This document shows, in pieces, positions 19,462 through 28,427 of a DNA stretch of 33,358 bases; the stretch's first letter is position 1, and each line of letters begins with the position of its first letter. The notes beneath the pieces were generated by a model, which saw only the letters and a program-made list of their open reading frames with translations, had not been told where the DNA came from and did no database searches. A program made the position numbers and the translations under genes. Location of the stretch: NCBI GenBank assembly GCA_026992735.1, contig JALWYO010000132.1, positions 1 to 33,358 of the forward strand, written 5' to 3'. This stretch comes from Deltaproteobacteria bacterium. GTDB taxonomy: Bacteria; Desulfobacterota; Dissulfuribacteria; Dissulfuribacterales; QOAL01.

Positions 19462-20297
19462 CCACTCCTGAGAATTCCCTCAAGGGTAACCACGGAGTAT
19501 GCAAAAGTCCACAACAGCAATACAAGATAGGCGATCTTGATCTCTCTTTTCTTTACCCATGGCAGGATGGCAACGGTTACAACCGGAACTGCGGGGAACA
19601 CTATGCCCACAGCCAATGGATCAAAGTTCCTGAGCAGCTCCTGGATGCCCAGAAAAAACCATGGACCGTGAATCAGGTGCAGATGACCCTGGGGCAGGTC
19701 TATTGGAGCACGAATGAACAGGCAGAAAAGACAGAAAAATACCGTTGCCGCACAGAAAACCACTGAGTTTACCCGCACGGTCTTGGTATGATACCATGTG
19801 CCTGCCAGCCAGCAGGCCGCACCTGCCAGAATATGTACCAGGTATAGCCGGTTCAGGCCCTCGGTGCTGATGGCCATGAAAAGCCGGTTGAGGCCGTTGC
19901 CGGCAAGCGGTATGGCCAACAACAGGTGTTCTGCTATGGCGCCTGCCGCCTGGCCGGTGCCATCAAACCTCAACACATATCCGGAGAACAGGGCAAACAC
20001 TGCCAGGGGAATGCTGAGAGAGATCAATGTCCAGTGTATCTTTGCCTGTCTCTGGACATTCCTGCTTTTTATCCCGTTCCAGGCGTCCACGATATGCAAC
20101 ACCAGCAGCAGCACAAAGGCCTGACTGGTCCAGAAGTGCAGGGACCTCCAGAACCATCCAAATGGCAGCGTGGCTTCAATGGCAGTTGTAGAGACAAAAG
20201 GACTGGCCACCTCGTACTGGTATCCAACAACGAATCCAGTGATAATGGACAGCAGCAGGCACACTGTCCCCAGCTGGCCATACGTGATGGACTTCAT
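19458..20297 (-). CDS. Cytochrome b (b6-like) subunit
   Basis: His-ligand helices RSLHFWTSQAFVLLLVLHIVDAW and NRLYLVHILAGAACWLAGTWYH; 4-nt overlap with the Rieske gene. Confidence 0.82.
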   Translation of the reverse strand: MKSITYGQLGTVCLLLSIITGFVVGYQYEVASPFVSTTAIEATLPFGWFWRSLHFWTSQAFVLLLVLHIVDAWNGIKSRNVQRQAKIHWTLISLSIPLAVFALFSGYVLRFDGTGQAAGAIAEHLLLAIPLAGNGLNRLFMAISTEGLNRLYLVHILAGAACWLAGTWYHTKTVRVNSVVFCAATVFFCLFCLFIRAPIDLPQGHLHLIHGPWFFLGIQELLRNFDPLAVGIVFPAVPVVTVAILPWVKKREIKIAYLVLLLWTFAYSVVTLEGILRSG

Positions 20298-20689
20298 GCA
20301 GGAAGATATACTGTCACGCTCTGGCCGTCTTCCATGGGCGATACCCTGAAGGTGACAAGATCTTTCCTGGCAGGGCCGGAGATGTACCTGCCCTTACTGG
20401 TAAAACGGCTCTGGTGACACGGACAGAGAAATATCTTCTCATCCTCAAGGTAATTTATCCTGCAGCCGAGGTGCGTGCATGTGCGGGATACGGCAACCGG
20501 GCCATTGACGGTCTGGAACAGCACAAATTCTGGCTCTACCACAAACTGTCCTGGTTTGAGCTTCATGGATATCCTCTGTTCCCGTGGAGGCCTGTAGCGC
20601 CTTCTGTCTATGAATGAAAAAAGGGGCCAGGAAAGAACGGCTCCCATCAACCAGAAAAGGGCGCTTTTCAACAGGTTCCGCCTTTTCAT
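20294..20689 (-). CDS. Rieske 2Fe-2S protein
   Basis: CTHLGCRINYLEDEKIFLCPCHQSRF; N-terminal KRRNLLKSALFWLMGAVL anchor. Confidence 0.9.
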   Translation of the reverse strand: MKRRNLLKSALFWLMGAVLSWPLFSFIDRRRYRPPREQRISMKLKPGQFVVEPEFVLFQTVNGPVAVSRTCTHLGCRINYLEDEKIFLCPCHQSRFTSKGRYISGPARKDLVTFRVSPMEDGQSVTVYLPA

Positions 20690-20907
20690 TTTTTGAAGAT
20701 GGAAAACAGGATGGTCAGGATCACACTGATCAGGATAGATGTGGCAAGAGGAAAATAAAATGTAAAGTTGCCCTTTCTGATGACAATATCCCCCGGAAGC
20801 TTGCCCAGGAGTGGTATTTTGGGCAGAAACAGGAGAACCAGCCCGGCAATTGCCATCAAAAGCCCTATAAGCAGGAGGAGCTTTCCTAACTCGTTTACAG
20901 GACTCAT
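20686..20907 (-). CDS. DUF2905 small membrane protein
   Basis: MSPVNELGKLLLLIGLLMAIAGLVLLFLPKIPLLGKLPGDIVIRKGNFTFYFPLATSILISVILTILF. Confidence 0.85.
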   Translation of the reverse strand: MSPVNELGKLLLLIGLLMAIAGLVLLFLPKIPLLGKLPGDIVIRKGNFTFYFPLATSILISVILTILFSIFKK

Positions 20908-20908
20908 T

Positions 20909-21514
20909 TTACATCTCCTTGATACTACCCGCATGTTCATGGGAAGACGAAGCAAGCCTGTTCATAAGGCGGTCTATCCTCTTTGAATAGCGCTCTGCCT
21001 CGCTGAAAACACAACCGCAATACGGCTGCCTGTAAATTCCAAGCTCTATGCTGGCATCTATGCCCTGCTGCCAGCCCTTCCTGAAATCCTCGTAATAAAA
21101 ATCCAGTCCGTAAGCTTTGGCTACAGATCTGCCTGTTTCCAGAATGAGCTCGTGCCTCTGGTACCTGCTATAAAGCAATGTTGAAGAAATGACAGGTATA
21201 TTCATTTGCCTGGCCCTTCTTGCCGTCTCTTCCAATCTGAGCCTGTAGCAGACCGGACAGCGGGAGACCATATCAAACCTACCATCAAGAGCAGAGAGCC
21301 ATGAAGCAAGGCCATATCCCCCGGTATCCCATATCACAGGAAAATCCAGGGCCGAGGAAACAGCCTCCAGGGCCTCTATCCTGCGCTCCAGCTCCCTGAA
21401 GGGGTGAATATTCGGATTGAAAAAGAAGCCGACAGGCTCGACCCCCTGCTCCTTAAGAGAAACAACAGGATAAAGAGAACAGGGCCCGCAGCACACATGA
21501 AGCAGAATTTTCAT
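20909..21514 (-). CDS. queH: Epoxyqueuosine reductase QueH (DUF208)
   Basis: MKILLHVCCGPCSLYPV; CPVCYRLRLEETAR; QPYCGCVFSE; start at MKILLH. Confidence 0.88.
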   Translation of the reverse strand: MKILLHVCCGPCSLYPVVSLKEQGVEPVGFFFNPNIHPFRELERRIEALEAVSSALDFPVIWDTGGYGLASWLSALDGRFDMVSRCPVCYRLRLEETARRARQMNIPVISSTLLYSRYQRHELILETGRSVAKAYGLDFYYEDFRKGWQQGIDASIELGIYRQPYCGCVFSEAERYSKRIDRLMNRLASSSHEHAGSIKEM

Positions 21515-21645
21515 AAACAGAATATTAAATTGCCCTTTGAAATAGGTCAATATCCTGCATGGGATACCGGCGCAGCCTCGTCATTCCCAGCGCCAGATGT
21601 CATGATAGGCCATGAAGATTCCCGAAATAATGAAAATGAATTTTA

Positions 21646-21674
21646 TTGACAAACACCCTGCTCTCCGCTATTAA
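21646..21674 (+). promoter_or_regulatory. Sigma-70-type promoter for the cytochrome c3 gene
   Basis: TTGACA (21646-21651), 17-bp spacer, TATTAA (21669-21674). Confidence 0.6.
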
Positions 21675-21728
21675 ATCAAAAGTGAATTTATATTCATTCT
21701 TAAAAACACTGAAAGGAGGAGTTTTTAC

Positions 21729-22103
21729 ATGAGCAGCAAAAAGTTTTTTTCAATGGTGATCGCGGTGCTCTTCGCACTGGCAATCGGCGGTGTAGCTGTT
21801 GCAGCAGACACCGGCCCGGCAACCATCGTACTGAAGGCCAAAAAGGGGAATGTCACTTTTGAACACCACAAGCACCAGGAAAAGATCAAGTGTGGCGAGT
21901 GCCATCATGGCCCGGGCCATTCAGCCTACACAGAGGGCATGAAGATTCACGAGTGCCAGGAATGCCACAACAAGAACAATGCAGAAATGCCCAAGAAGCT
22001 TCAGAAGACAATGAACGCATTCCACAAAAACTGCAAAGACTGCCACAAGGAACACAAGGCAGAGGGTGCGCCGACCAAGTGCAATGGATGTCACAAGAAA
22101 TAA
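21729..22103 (+). CDS. Periplasmic tetrahaem cytochrome c3 (class III)
   Basis: Signal peptide; four CxxCH motifs (CGECH, CQECH, CKDCH, CNGCH); AGGAGG upstream. Confidence 0.9.
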   Translation: MSSKKFFSMVIAVLFALAIGGVAVAADTGPATIVLKAKKGNVTFEHHKHQEKIKCGECHHGPGHSAYTEGMKIHECQECHNKNNAEMPKKLQKTMNAFHKNCKDCHKEHKAEGAPTKCNGCHKK

Positions 22104-22124
22104 TTTCTTTTAAACAAACAGAAT

Positions 22125-22157
22125 AAAAAAGGCCTGCTGATACAGCAGGCCTTTTTG
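22125..22157. terminator. Rho-independent terminator between convergent genes
   Basis: AAAAAAGGCCTGCTGATACAGCAGGCCTTTTTG: 10-bp GC-rich stem with flanking A and T tracts. Confidence 0.85.
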
Positions 22158-22182
22158 TTTTAATGCCAGGACAGCCCCCTAT

Positions 22183-23577
22183 CTATCCGGCTATTTTCTT
22201 CCTTATATGCTTTAGGATACCTTGCCCCACTGCCCTGACATCAGGCAGGCCTGTCCTGGCTTCCAGCCTGCAGAGAAGCTCTTTCCTGATGTCTGACAGC
22301 ACGGACTCCCTGTCCGCATTCCGGGCAATCTGTTTCAGAACGCTCCTGGGACTGCTGCCGCCCCAGCCGCAGTCATGCTCGAAATAATAGCGTGACGCCT
22401 CTCCAACCAGGTACGAGCCATAGGCTGCAGCCATACCCTGGGGAAGAGCGGTAAGCAAGGTCCCGGCGCCCATGGTGGCCGCCTTGATGAAATGAGCGGC
22501 TGCATGAGTGCCCCATTCTGCCAGGGCTGTCCAGCCAGCGCTCTTTGCTATGCCAACGGCAAGACTCCCCGCACTGGAAAGGCTGATTTCCTCGCCATAT
22601 ATCCTGCCAAGGGCCGCCACCATGGCGGCATCGCTTCCAAAACCGCCCAGCACGTCTGCCACAGGAACCGGATTCATTGCCACGGCAGCTCCCTTTATGA
22701 CGCAGAAGTGGATGATCACCTTCCTTGCCCTGGCATCCCTCATCCTGACCTTTGTGGCCCTGAGCCTGTCGCTGGCCCGGGCTGCGAACAGGGCGCTGTT
22801 CAATGCTATCAGCTCCTTGCCCTCCCTTTCCAGGATTTCCAGGATCTTCAGCCTCAACTCATCCACCGAGGGAGGAGGTTTCACGTATTCATGGTGAACA
22901 TCTCCGCCCGGTGACTCTATTACATGCAGCAGTGGTGCGGGATCAGCACTTGTTGTGACTATACTGCCTGGAGGCAGGAGGCCCTCAACATGCCTCTTCA
23001 GGGCCGCTTTCAACTCCATCAGCTCTGAGCTGCTGTATAAGTCTGCCTTGTTCAGCACAAGAATGACCGGCTTGTGAACATCGATAAGCTGCCGGAAGAC
23101 CGCAAGCTCCTCATTGTTCAGATCCGAATCCGTGACAAAAAGGACCAGATCCGCCATCCCTGCCTCCTGGCAGGCAAGCTCCGCCCTCCTGCCGCCCTCC
23201 ACTTCATTTATTCCAGGTGTGTCTATTAGGTCCACGGACGACATACCCATACCGGCAACCCGGTAAGTGCGGGTGTCCCAGGTTATGCGCCTGGCAACCC
23301 TGGTAACGCCGCCCTGCACCCCGACTTCTGCCAGGTTCTGCCCTGACAGGGCATTGATCAGGGCAGACTTGCCGGTGGATATCTCACCAAGAAGCACTAT
23401 ATCCACCCTTCCGGATTCCAGCTTTGCTATCAGCTCATTGATTTGGTCCAGCTCCCTGACCAGGGGTTCCCTTTCATCCGTGGCAGCCGCATCAAAATCC
23501 CTGGCCGTCTTGTAGAGGGATTCAAGGGCCTGCCTGTATAGCCGTTCACTTCCGGGACCATTGCTGCTTTGTCTCAT
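22183..23577 (-). CDS. GTPase with C-terminal hydrophobic/DUF697-like region (paralogue B)
   Basis: GEISTGKSALINAL (G1), DTPGINEVEGG (G3), NKAD (G4); hydrophobic C-terminal region; start ATG 23577 overlaps the upstream stop by 4 nt. Confidence 0.8.
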   Translation of the reverse strand: MRQSSNGPGSERLYRQALESLYKTARDFDAAATDEREPLVRELDQINELIAKLESGRVDIVLLGEISTGKSALINALSGQNLAEVGVQGGVTRVARRITWDTRTYRVAGMGMSSVDLIDTPGINEVEGGRRAELACQEAGMADLVLFVTDSDLNNEELAVFRQLIDVHKPVILVLNKADLYSSSELMELKAALKRHVEGLLPPGSIVTTSADPAPLLHVIESPGGDVHHEYVKPPPSVDELRLKILEILEREGKELIALNSALFAARASDRLRATKVRMRDARARKVIIHFCVIKGAAVAMNPVPVADVLGGFGSDAAMVAALGRIYGEEISLSSAGSLAVGIAKSAGWTALAEWGTHAAAHFIKAATMGAGTLLTALPQGMAAAYGSYLVGEASRYYFEHDCGWGGSSPRSVLKQIARNADRESVLSDIRKELLCRLEARTGLPDVRAVGQGILKHIRKKIAG

Positions 23578-25190
23578 GCCCGACCTTCCACATCTTTCCC
23601 AGCCCTGAACCTTTTGAGGGCCTCTGCCGCCAGGGAGGCCAGATGGCTGGGAGCCGTGACCTTTTTCCATTCCTCCATTGCCACGGACTGCAGGTCCATG
23701 GCCTGCTCTGACTGGTGCTGCTCCTTGAAATAATCTATCATTACCAGACCCACCCAGCGTGTAATCACTGCCTGGGTAACCCCCTGAAGCATACCGCCGG
23801 TGAGGCTCCCTGCAACAGGCATTCCCTTCAGGCCAGAGGCAACTGCCTGGGCGGCTGCAGGCGCAAGGGCCGATGCCCCGAGAGATGCGTACAGGACCTT
23901 CAGAAGCTGGTTAAGAAGTTCCCTTGCATCATTCAATTCCAGCTTTCTCTCAAAAATTTCTGCAATATCCAGGATCATCTTGATGCTGAACCCCAGTCCT
24001 GCGGCAACGTCCACTATGGGAACAGGGCTGGCAGCTGCCGCCAGGGCTGCCTTCCATGTATAGGAATGAACCACTTTTTTGGCCCTGGACAGAAGGATAC
24101 GCCTGACTTTCTGTTGAACATTCCTGTTAAGCGCCCTTGACTGGAGCAGGAGATTGCACAGTAGAAGCTGCCTGCGCTCCCTTTTCAGCACTTCCGCCAT
24201 CCTTTCGGCCAGTGCCGAGATATCCGGTTTAATCTCCATCTTTTCAATAGTCCGGCTGCCTGTTTTGCTGACCCTGACAACTGTGCGCACCGAAAAGCCT
24301 GCCTGAACAGGTATGATATCTGCGGGATTCACCAGGGAATCGAGCTGCTCCCGCAGCTTTTCAAGGAGGACTGCCTGGTCTTCAGGAGAGAACCGGTCCT
24401 GCTTATTTAGGCACAGCAAAATCCTCTTTCCCATGGCGGCCAGGGAGCGGATAGACGAATATTCGAATGATTTAAGTGGGCCGTCTATAACAAACAGCAC
24501 CAGGTCAGCGCTGGCAGCAGCCTCCTGAGCCAGTTCCTGCCTTGAAGTGCCGTCTGCCTCGGCCAGGCCAGGCGTATCCACCAACATTATTTTATCACCT
24601 CCTGGAAACTCCACCTGCCTGACCCGCCTGGTCGTACCTGCTGCAACATGGGTATCAAAGCAGTCCGTGCCGACCAGGGTATTAAGCAGCGTGGACTTTC
24701 CGCTGGAGACAGTGCCTACAGCTGCAATCTCAAGGGTCTCAGTCTCGAGCTTCTGCTGAATGCTGGCAGAGGCCTTGTCTATGGCACTGGCGATTTCCGG
24801 TTCTTCCTGATAACTGCCCACGGCCTTACTGGCCTGCTCAATGTTTCTGGAAATCAGATCAAGCTTTTCCTTGTCTGAAAGCTCTTCAGCCGGGCTGGAA
24901 AGGGCCTTCCTTCTCTCTCTGCCTCGTCTGGTGTTGCGGAAAAACACATAAATAATCCAGGAGGCCGCACCAACAAAAAGCAAAAGACCTAAAATCACGG
25001 CAGAAAGATACAGATAGCCCCATATCTGGCCCTGTGCCTTTGCAGCCTGATACTGCTGGAAAAACTTGCCAGGAATGGTAAGCAGCAGGTATCCAAGAAA
25101 ACCTGCAAAACCTGCTATTATTAGGGAGTAACCATGCTTCTTCATTAATATATCATTGTATCCGGCAATATTTTGCCTGGTATTAGACAT
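23574..25190 (-). CDS. Membrane-anchored GTPase with two N-terminal TM helices and DUF697-like C-terminus (paralogue A)
   Basis: Two N-terminal TM segments; GTVSSGKSTLLNTL (G1), DTPGLAEADG (G3), NKQD (G4). Confidence 0.8.
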   Translation of the reverse strand: MSNTRQNIAGYNDILMKKHGYSLIIAGFAGFLGYLLLTIPGKFFQQYQAAKAQGQIWGYLYLSAVILGLLLFVGAASWIIYVFFRNTRRGRERRKALSSPAEELSDKEKLDLISRNIEQASKAVGSYQEEPEIASAIDKASASIQQKLETETLEIAAVGTVSSGKSTLLNTLVGTDCFDTHVAAGTTRRVRQVEFPGGDKIMLVDTPGLAEADGTSRQELAQEAAASADLVLFVIDGPLKSFEYSSIRSLAAMGKRILLCLNKQDRFSPEDQAVLLEKLREQLDSLVNPADIIPVQAGFSVRTVVRVSKTGSRTIEKMEIKPDISALAERMAEVLKRERRQLLLCNLLLQSRALNRNVQQKVRRILLSRAKKVVHSYTWKAALAAAASPVPIVDVAAGLGFSIKMILDIAEIFERKLELNDARELLNQLLKVLYASLGASALAPAAAQAVASGLKGMPVAGSLTGGMLQGVTQAVITRWVGLVMIDYFKEQHQSEQAMDLQSVAMEEWKKVTAPSHLASLAAEALKRFRAGKDVEGRA

Positions 25191-25468
25191 TAATGATAAG
25201 GCCTATGCCCGAAAAGCGCAATCGCACACATCCAAGAGATAATCTGTCAGGGATGGAAGCTGCCAAATTTTTTTTAATTTTTTAGTGAACCACTATTCAT
25301 TTTGTGATAAACTCAATTCGTGAAAATATTATCGCAAAGGGAACCTGTTCATTTTGTACATTGTTTGTTTCCGGAAAAGGCTGGGCTATTTTCAGGACTG
25401 GGGCTGGACCCACGCCCATATGTTTCAGCCGTAAACATAGTTTATGTAATAAAAAACTGTATAAAAAT

Positions 25469-25486
25469 TTGGACAGGGTGTTGCAA
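25469..25486 (+). promoter_or_regulatory. Possible sigma-54 promoter of the ferredoxin/cytochrome operon
   Basis: TTGGACAGGGTGTTGCAA: GG-N10-GC and TTGCAA, but TGGACA differs from TGGCAC. Confidence 0.4.
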
Positions 25487-25550
25487 TACTGGAGGTTTTG
25501 CGTTTAAAATCACATAACACTTTAGATAACCCCTTAGGAGGACAATAAAA

Positions 25551-26297
25551 GTGAAAGAACAACGGTCCACCAGCAAACCAGATTACGTAACGGACGAGGA
25601 AAGAAGGGAGTTTTTAAAGCTCGGCCTCAAGATAACCGGGGTCATGGCAGGAGGCACTGTCCTATCTCTCATGCCCATCTCGGACAAAGAGGCAACTGCT
25701 GAATTGGTGTTAAAGGGCTACGACAATACCAAGTACAAGCCTCATTACTGCATGGTGATCCGCCAGAATCACTGTGTTGACTGCGAGAAGTGCAAAGAGG
25801 CCTGCGTCAAGACGAACCACGTGCCTGAGTACGGGTTCAGGACCACTATCCTGGAGAGAGCGGCCACTGATGACGAGGGCGAGAAGTTTCCCGTATTCAT
25901 GCCGGTCCTTTGTAACCACTGCCTCAATCCTCCCTGTGTCAGGGTTTGTCCAACACGCGCCACCACGAAAGATCCGAAGACCGGTATCGTACTCATGCAC
26001 ATAGAAAAATGTATCGGGTGCAAGACCTGCATGGCAGCCTGTCCGTACAACGCCAGGTATTACAACGAGGAAAAGAAGGCCATAGATAAATGTAACTTCT
26101 GCTGGGATACCAGACTCTCAAAAGGTGAAAAACTCACCGCTTGCGCTGCAGCCTGTCCGGCACATGTGCGCGTGTTTGGCGATCTCTCCGATCATGGCAG
26201 CGAGGTATGGCAGCTGATTCATCAGCCAGGCAAGGCTGTATGGGTACTGAGGCCGGAAACAGGGGCCAGGCCCTGCATCTTCTACATGAATGACTAA
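25551..26297 (+). CDS. Tat-exported 4Fe-4S dicluster protein (HmcB/DsrO/NrfC-like)
   Basis: Tat-like ERREFLKLGLKITG; four Cys clusters incl. CVDCEKCKEAC, CNHCLNPPCVRVCP, CIGCKTCMAACPY; AGGAGG upstream. Confidence 0.85.
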   Translation: MKEQRSTSKPDYVTDEERREFLKLGLKITGVMAGGTVLSLMPISDKEATAELVLKGYDNTKYKPHYCMVIRQNHCVDCEKCKEACVKTNHVPEYGFRTTILERAATDDEGEKFPVFMPVLCNHCLNPPCVRVCPTRATTKDPKTGIVLMHIEKCIGCKTCMAACPYNARYYNEEKKAIDKCNFCWDTRLSKGEKLTACAAACPAHVRVFGDLSDHGSEVWQLIHQPGKAVWVLRPETGARPCIFYMND

Positions 26298-26313
26298 TTT
26301 GAGGGGGGACGAT

Positions 26314-26715
26314 ATGTTACGCAAAGGATTTCTGTCTGCTTTAATAGGAATACTCGCTGGTTTTATGTTTCTTGCAGTGAGTCAGGTTATGGCCCAGGAT
26401 GACGAGGACTATCCCCAGGAGCCCATTATCTTCACCAAGCCGGTAAAGGCCGTTATCTTCGACCACAAATATCACATAGAACAGGGTTTGGACTGTGACT
26501 CATGCCACGATGATCCATTCGAGATGGCAGCAGGCACAGCTGAAGAAAACGAGGACTTCAACATGAAGGCCTTGTACCAGGGTAAATATTGTGGCACCTG
26601 TCATGATGGAGAAAGCGCATTTGCATCAAATACACGCTGCACCCTCTGCCATATAGGAGTAAAAGGCTACAACCGGCTGATGGGCAAGTCCGAAGGGGGC
26701 CACGAACATCACTAA
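26314..26715 (+). CDS. Secreted trihaem cytochrome c (c7/c3-like)
   Basis: Signal peptide MLRKGFLSALIGILAGFMFLAVSQVMA; CDSCH, CGTCH, CTLCH; start ATG 26314. Confidence 0.85.
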   Translation: MLRKGFLSALIGILAGFMFLAVSQVMAQDDEDYPQEPIIFTKPVKAVIFDHKYHIEQGLDCDSCHDDPFEMAAGTAEENEDFNMKALYQGKYCGTCHDGESAFASNTRCTLCHIGVKGYNRLMGKSEGGHEHH

Positions 26716-26779
26716 TCATCGCTTTATTGTTTGACAAATCCCCATTGCTGGGGTTTTATCAACGGAACTTATAAACTTT

Positions 26780-26810
26780 AGGCCTGTTGTGAATAAAAAG
26801 CAGCAGGCCT
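26780..26810 (+). terminator. Strong hairpin, terminator-like or 5' leader attenuator
   Basis: AGGCCTGTTG-TGAATAAAAAG-CAGCAGGCCT, 10-bp stem with one wobble, followed by GTCTTTTC. Confidence 0.5.
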
Positions 26811-26827
26811 GTCTTTTCTGGAGAACC

Positions 26828-27016
26828 ATGGACAATATATTGAATTTACTTCTGATATTAGTTATCTGGATCGCTATAAACCGCTGGGTTCTTCCAAAGC
26901 TTGGGATTCCGTCCTGAGGTACCCAGTCATGCAGTGTCGGGGACCGGCACAAAAAAAATGCGGCTCGAACAGGAAACCCTAAGGGTAAATCCCGCCGCAG
27001 GAAATCTTCCATCTGA
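26828..27016 (+). CDS. Candidate 62-aa single-TM selenoprotein with in-frame TGA (Sec30)
   Basis: MDNILNLLLILVIWIAINRWVLPKLGIPS-U-GTQSCSVGDRHKKNAARTGNPKGKSRRRKSSI*; GGAG upstream of ATG; TGA at 26915-26917; hairpin GTGTCGG-GGA-CCGGCAC at 26934-26950. Confidence 0.5.
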
Positions 27017-27360
27017 AATACAGTTTTAACTTCAACTGTTATCAAGGGCTGCATAGAGGCTCAATCTCTGTAAGCTGTAAAATGTCTGTTGTATCTGCAG
27101 GTTAATTTATTTCTCCTGTTGCCTGTCATGATATATGGAGTTCGTTCCTCTGCCTCGCATCTACAGCACCGCATACAGATCTACAACCAGGGATTGTTCA
27201 GACTATTCAAAAAAGTCGGATTGAAGCTGCAATGCCCTGCAAATAAGCTCAAACATGAGGTTATCGAAAATAAAAGCGATTTAGCCCGAGATCTGTTACA
27301 ATAAAAATTCATAAAGTCAGACATACCTGGCCAGATTATAGGGAAAGGGGTTTTTTTATC

Positions 27361-28371
27361 TTGTCAGTAGCTCTCAGCAAAATCACCGGTTCAAAACAAT
27401 CCTTAAAGGAGGTAATGAATTTCTTCCAGCCGGATTTCGTCAGGATAGAAAATACACTGAAACAACATTTTGCCTCGCACATAGCCTTTGTCAACCAGGT
27501 GAGCAGTCATATCCTGTTCGCAGGCGGAAAGAGGCTCAGGCCCCTGCTTACCGTTTGTGCTGCAAGACTGTGCGGTTACTCTGGCGACAAGATCTATGAA
27601 CTCTCGGCAGTACCTGAATATCTTCATGCAGCCAGCCTTCTCCATGACGACGTTGTTGATGCAGGCGAGATGAGAAGGGGCAAGACTCCTGCCTACAAGA
27701 TATGGGGCAATAATGCAGCTGTTCTCGTGGGAGACTTCATGTATGCAAGGGCCATAGAGCTGGCAACCAGGTTCGAGGATATAAGGATTGCGCGCTCAAT
27801 CTCTAAAACAGTCGGGCTAATGGCCGAGGGCGAAATTATTCAGCTCCTCCACGCGAAGGTTCCAAGCTTTGATGAAGACACATATCTTGATGTAATATAC
27901 AGGAAGACCGCTGCGCTCATCTCTACATCCTGCCGCATTGGTGCCCTGATGGCCAGGGGTTCCCTGGAGGAGGTGGAGGCATTGAGCAACTACGGACTAT
28001 ACCTCGGGCAGGCATTTCAGATGGTGGACGATGTGCTGGATTTCACCGCAGACTCCAGTGAATTTGGCAAGGCCACTGGTACAGACCTGGCTGAGGGCAA
28101 ACTCACACTGCCCATAGTGATCGCCTTGGACAAGGCTCCAGCAGACAAAAAGGAAAAGCTCATGAATCTGCTGTGCCAGGGCTTTGCATCCTCGTCTGAT
28201 CTTTTATGGGTTAAAGAAGTTCTCATGGAAACAGGAGGGATACAGTACACCATAAAAAGGGCAAAAAGCCTGGTAGAGGCTGCCTGTGAAAGTCTTGATA
28301 TATTTCCCGATTCCACCATAAAAACAAACATGAAAATAATAGCACTCTATGTGCTGGAAAGAAAGAAATAG
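27361..28371 (+). CDS. Polyprenyl (octaprenyl-type) diphosphate synthase
   Basis: GGKRLRPLL; LLHDDVVDAGEMRRG (first DDxxD-type motif); FQMVDDVLDF (second). TTG start as in the ORF track. Confidence 0.92.
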   Translation: MSVALSKITGSKQSLKEVMNFFQPDFVRIENTLKQHFASHIAFVNQVSSHILFAGGKRLRPLLTVCAARLCGYSGDKIYELSAVPEYLHAASLLHDDVVDAGEMRRGKTPAYKIWGNNAAVLVGDFMYARAIELATRFEDIRIARSISKTVGLMAEGEIIQLLHAKVPSFDEDTYLDVIYRKTAALISTSCRIGALMARGSLEEVEALSNYGLYLGQAFQMVDDVLDFTADSSEFGKATGTDLAEGKLTLPIVIALDKAPADKKEKLMNLLCQGFASSSDLLWVKEVLMETGGIQYTIKRAKSLVEAACESLDIFPDSTIKTNMKIIALYVLERKK

Positions 28372-28427
28372 GCCGGAAGGGAGAAACAAGCTCCTGTAGT
28401 TAATCCCTCAGGACCGCCTGGGCATTT

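Noticed and set aside
26716-27054. Minus-strand 112-aa ORF overlapping the candidate selenoprotein region
   Set aside because: No recognisable domain or signal; it looks like the antisense shadow of the plus-strand frame.
27089-27304. 71-aa plus-strand ORF before the polyprenyl synthase
   Set aside because: No clear RBS, domain or compositional support.
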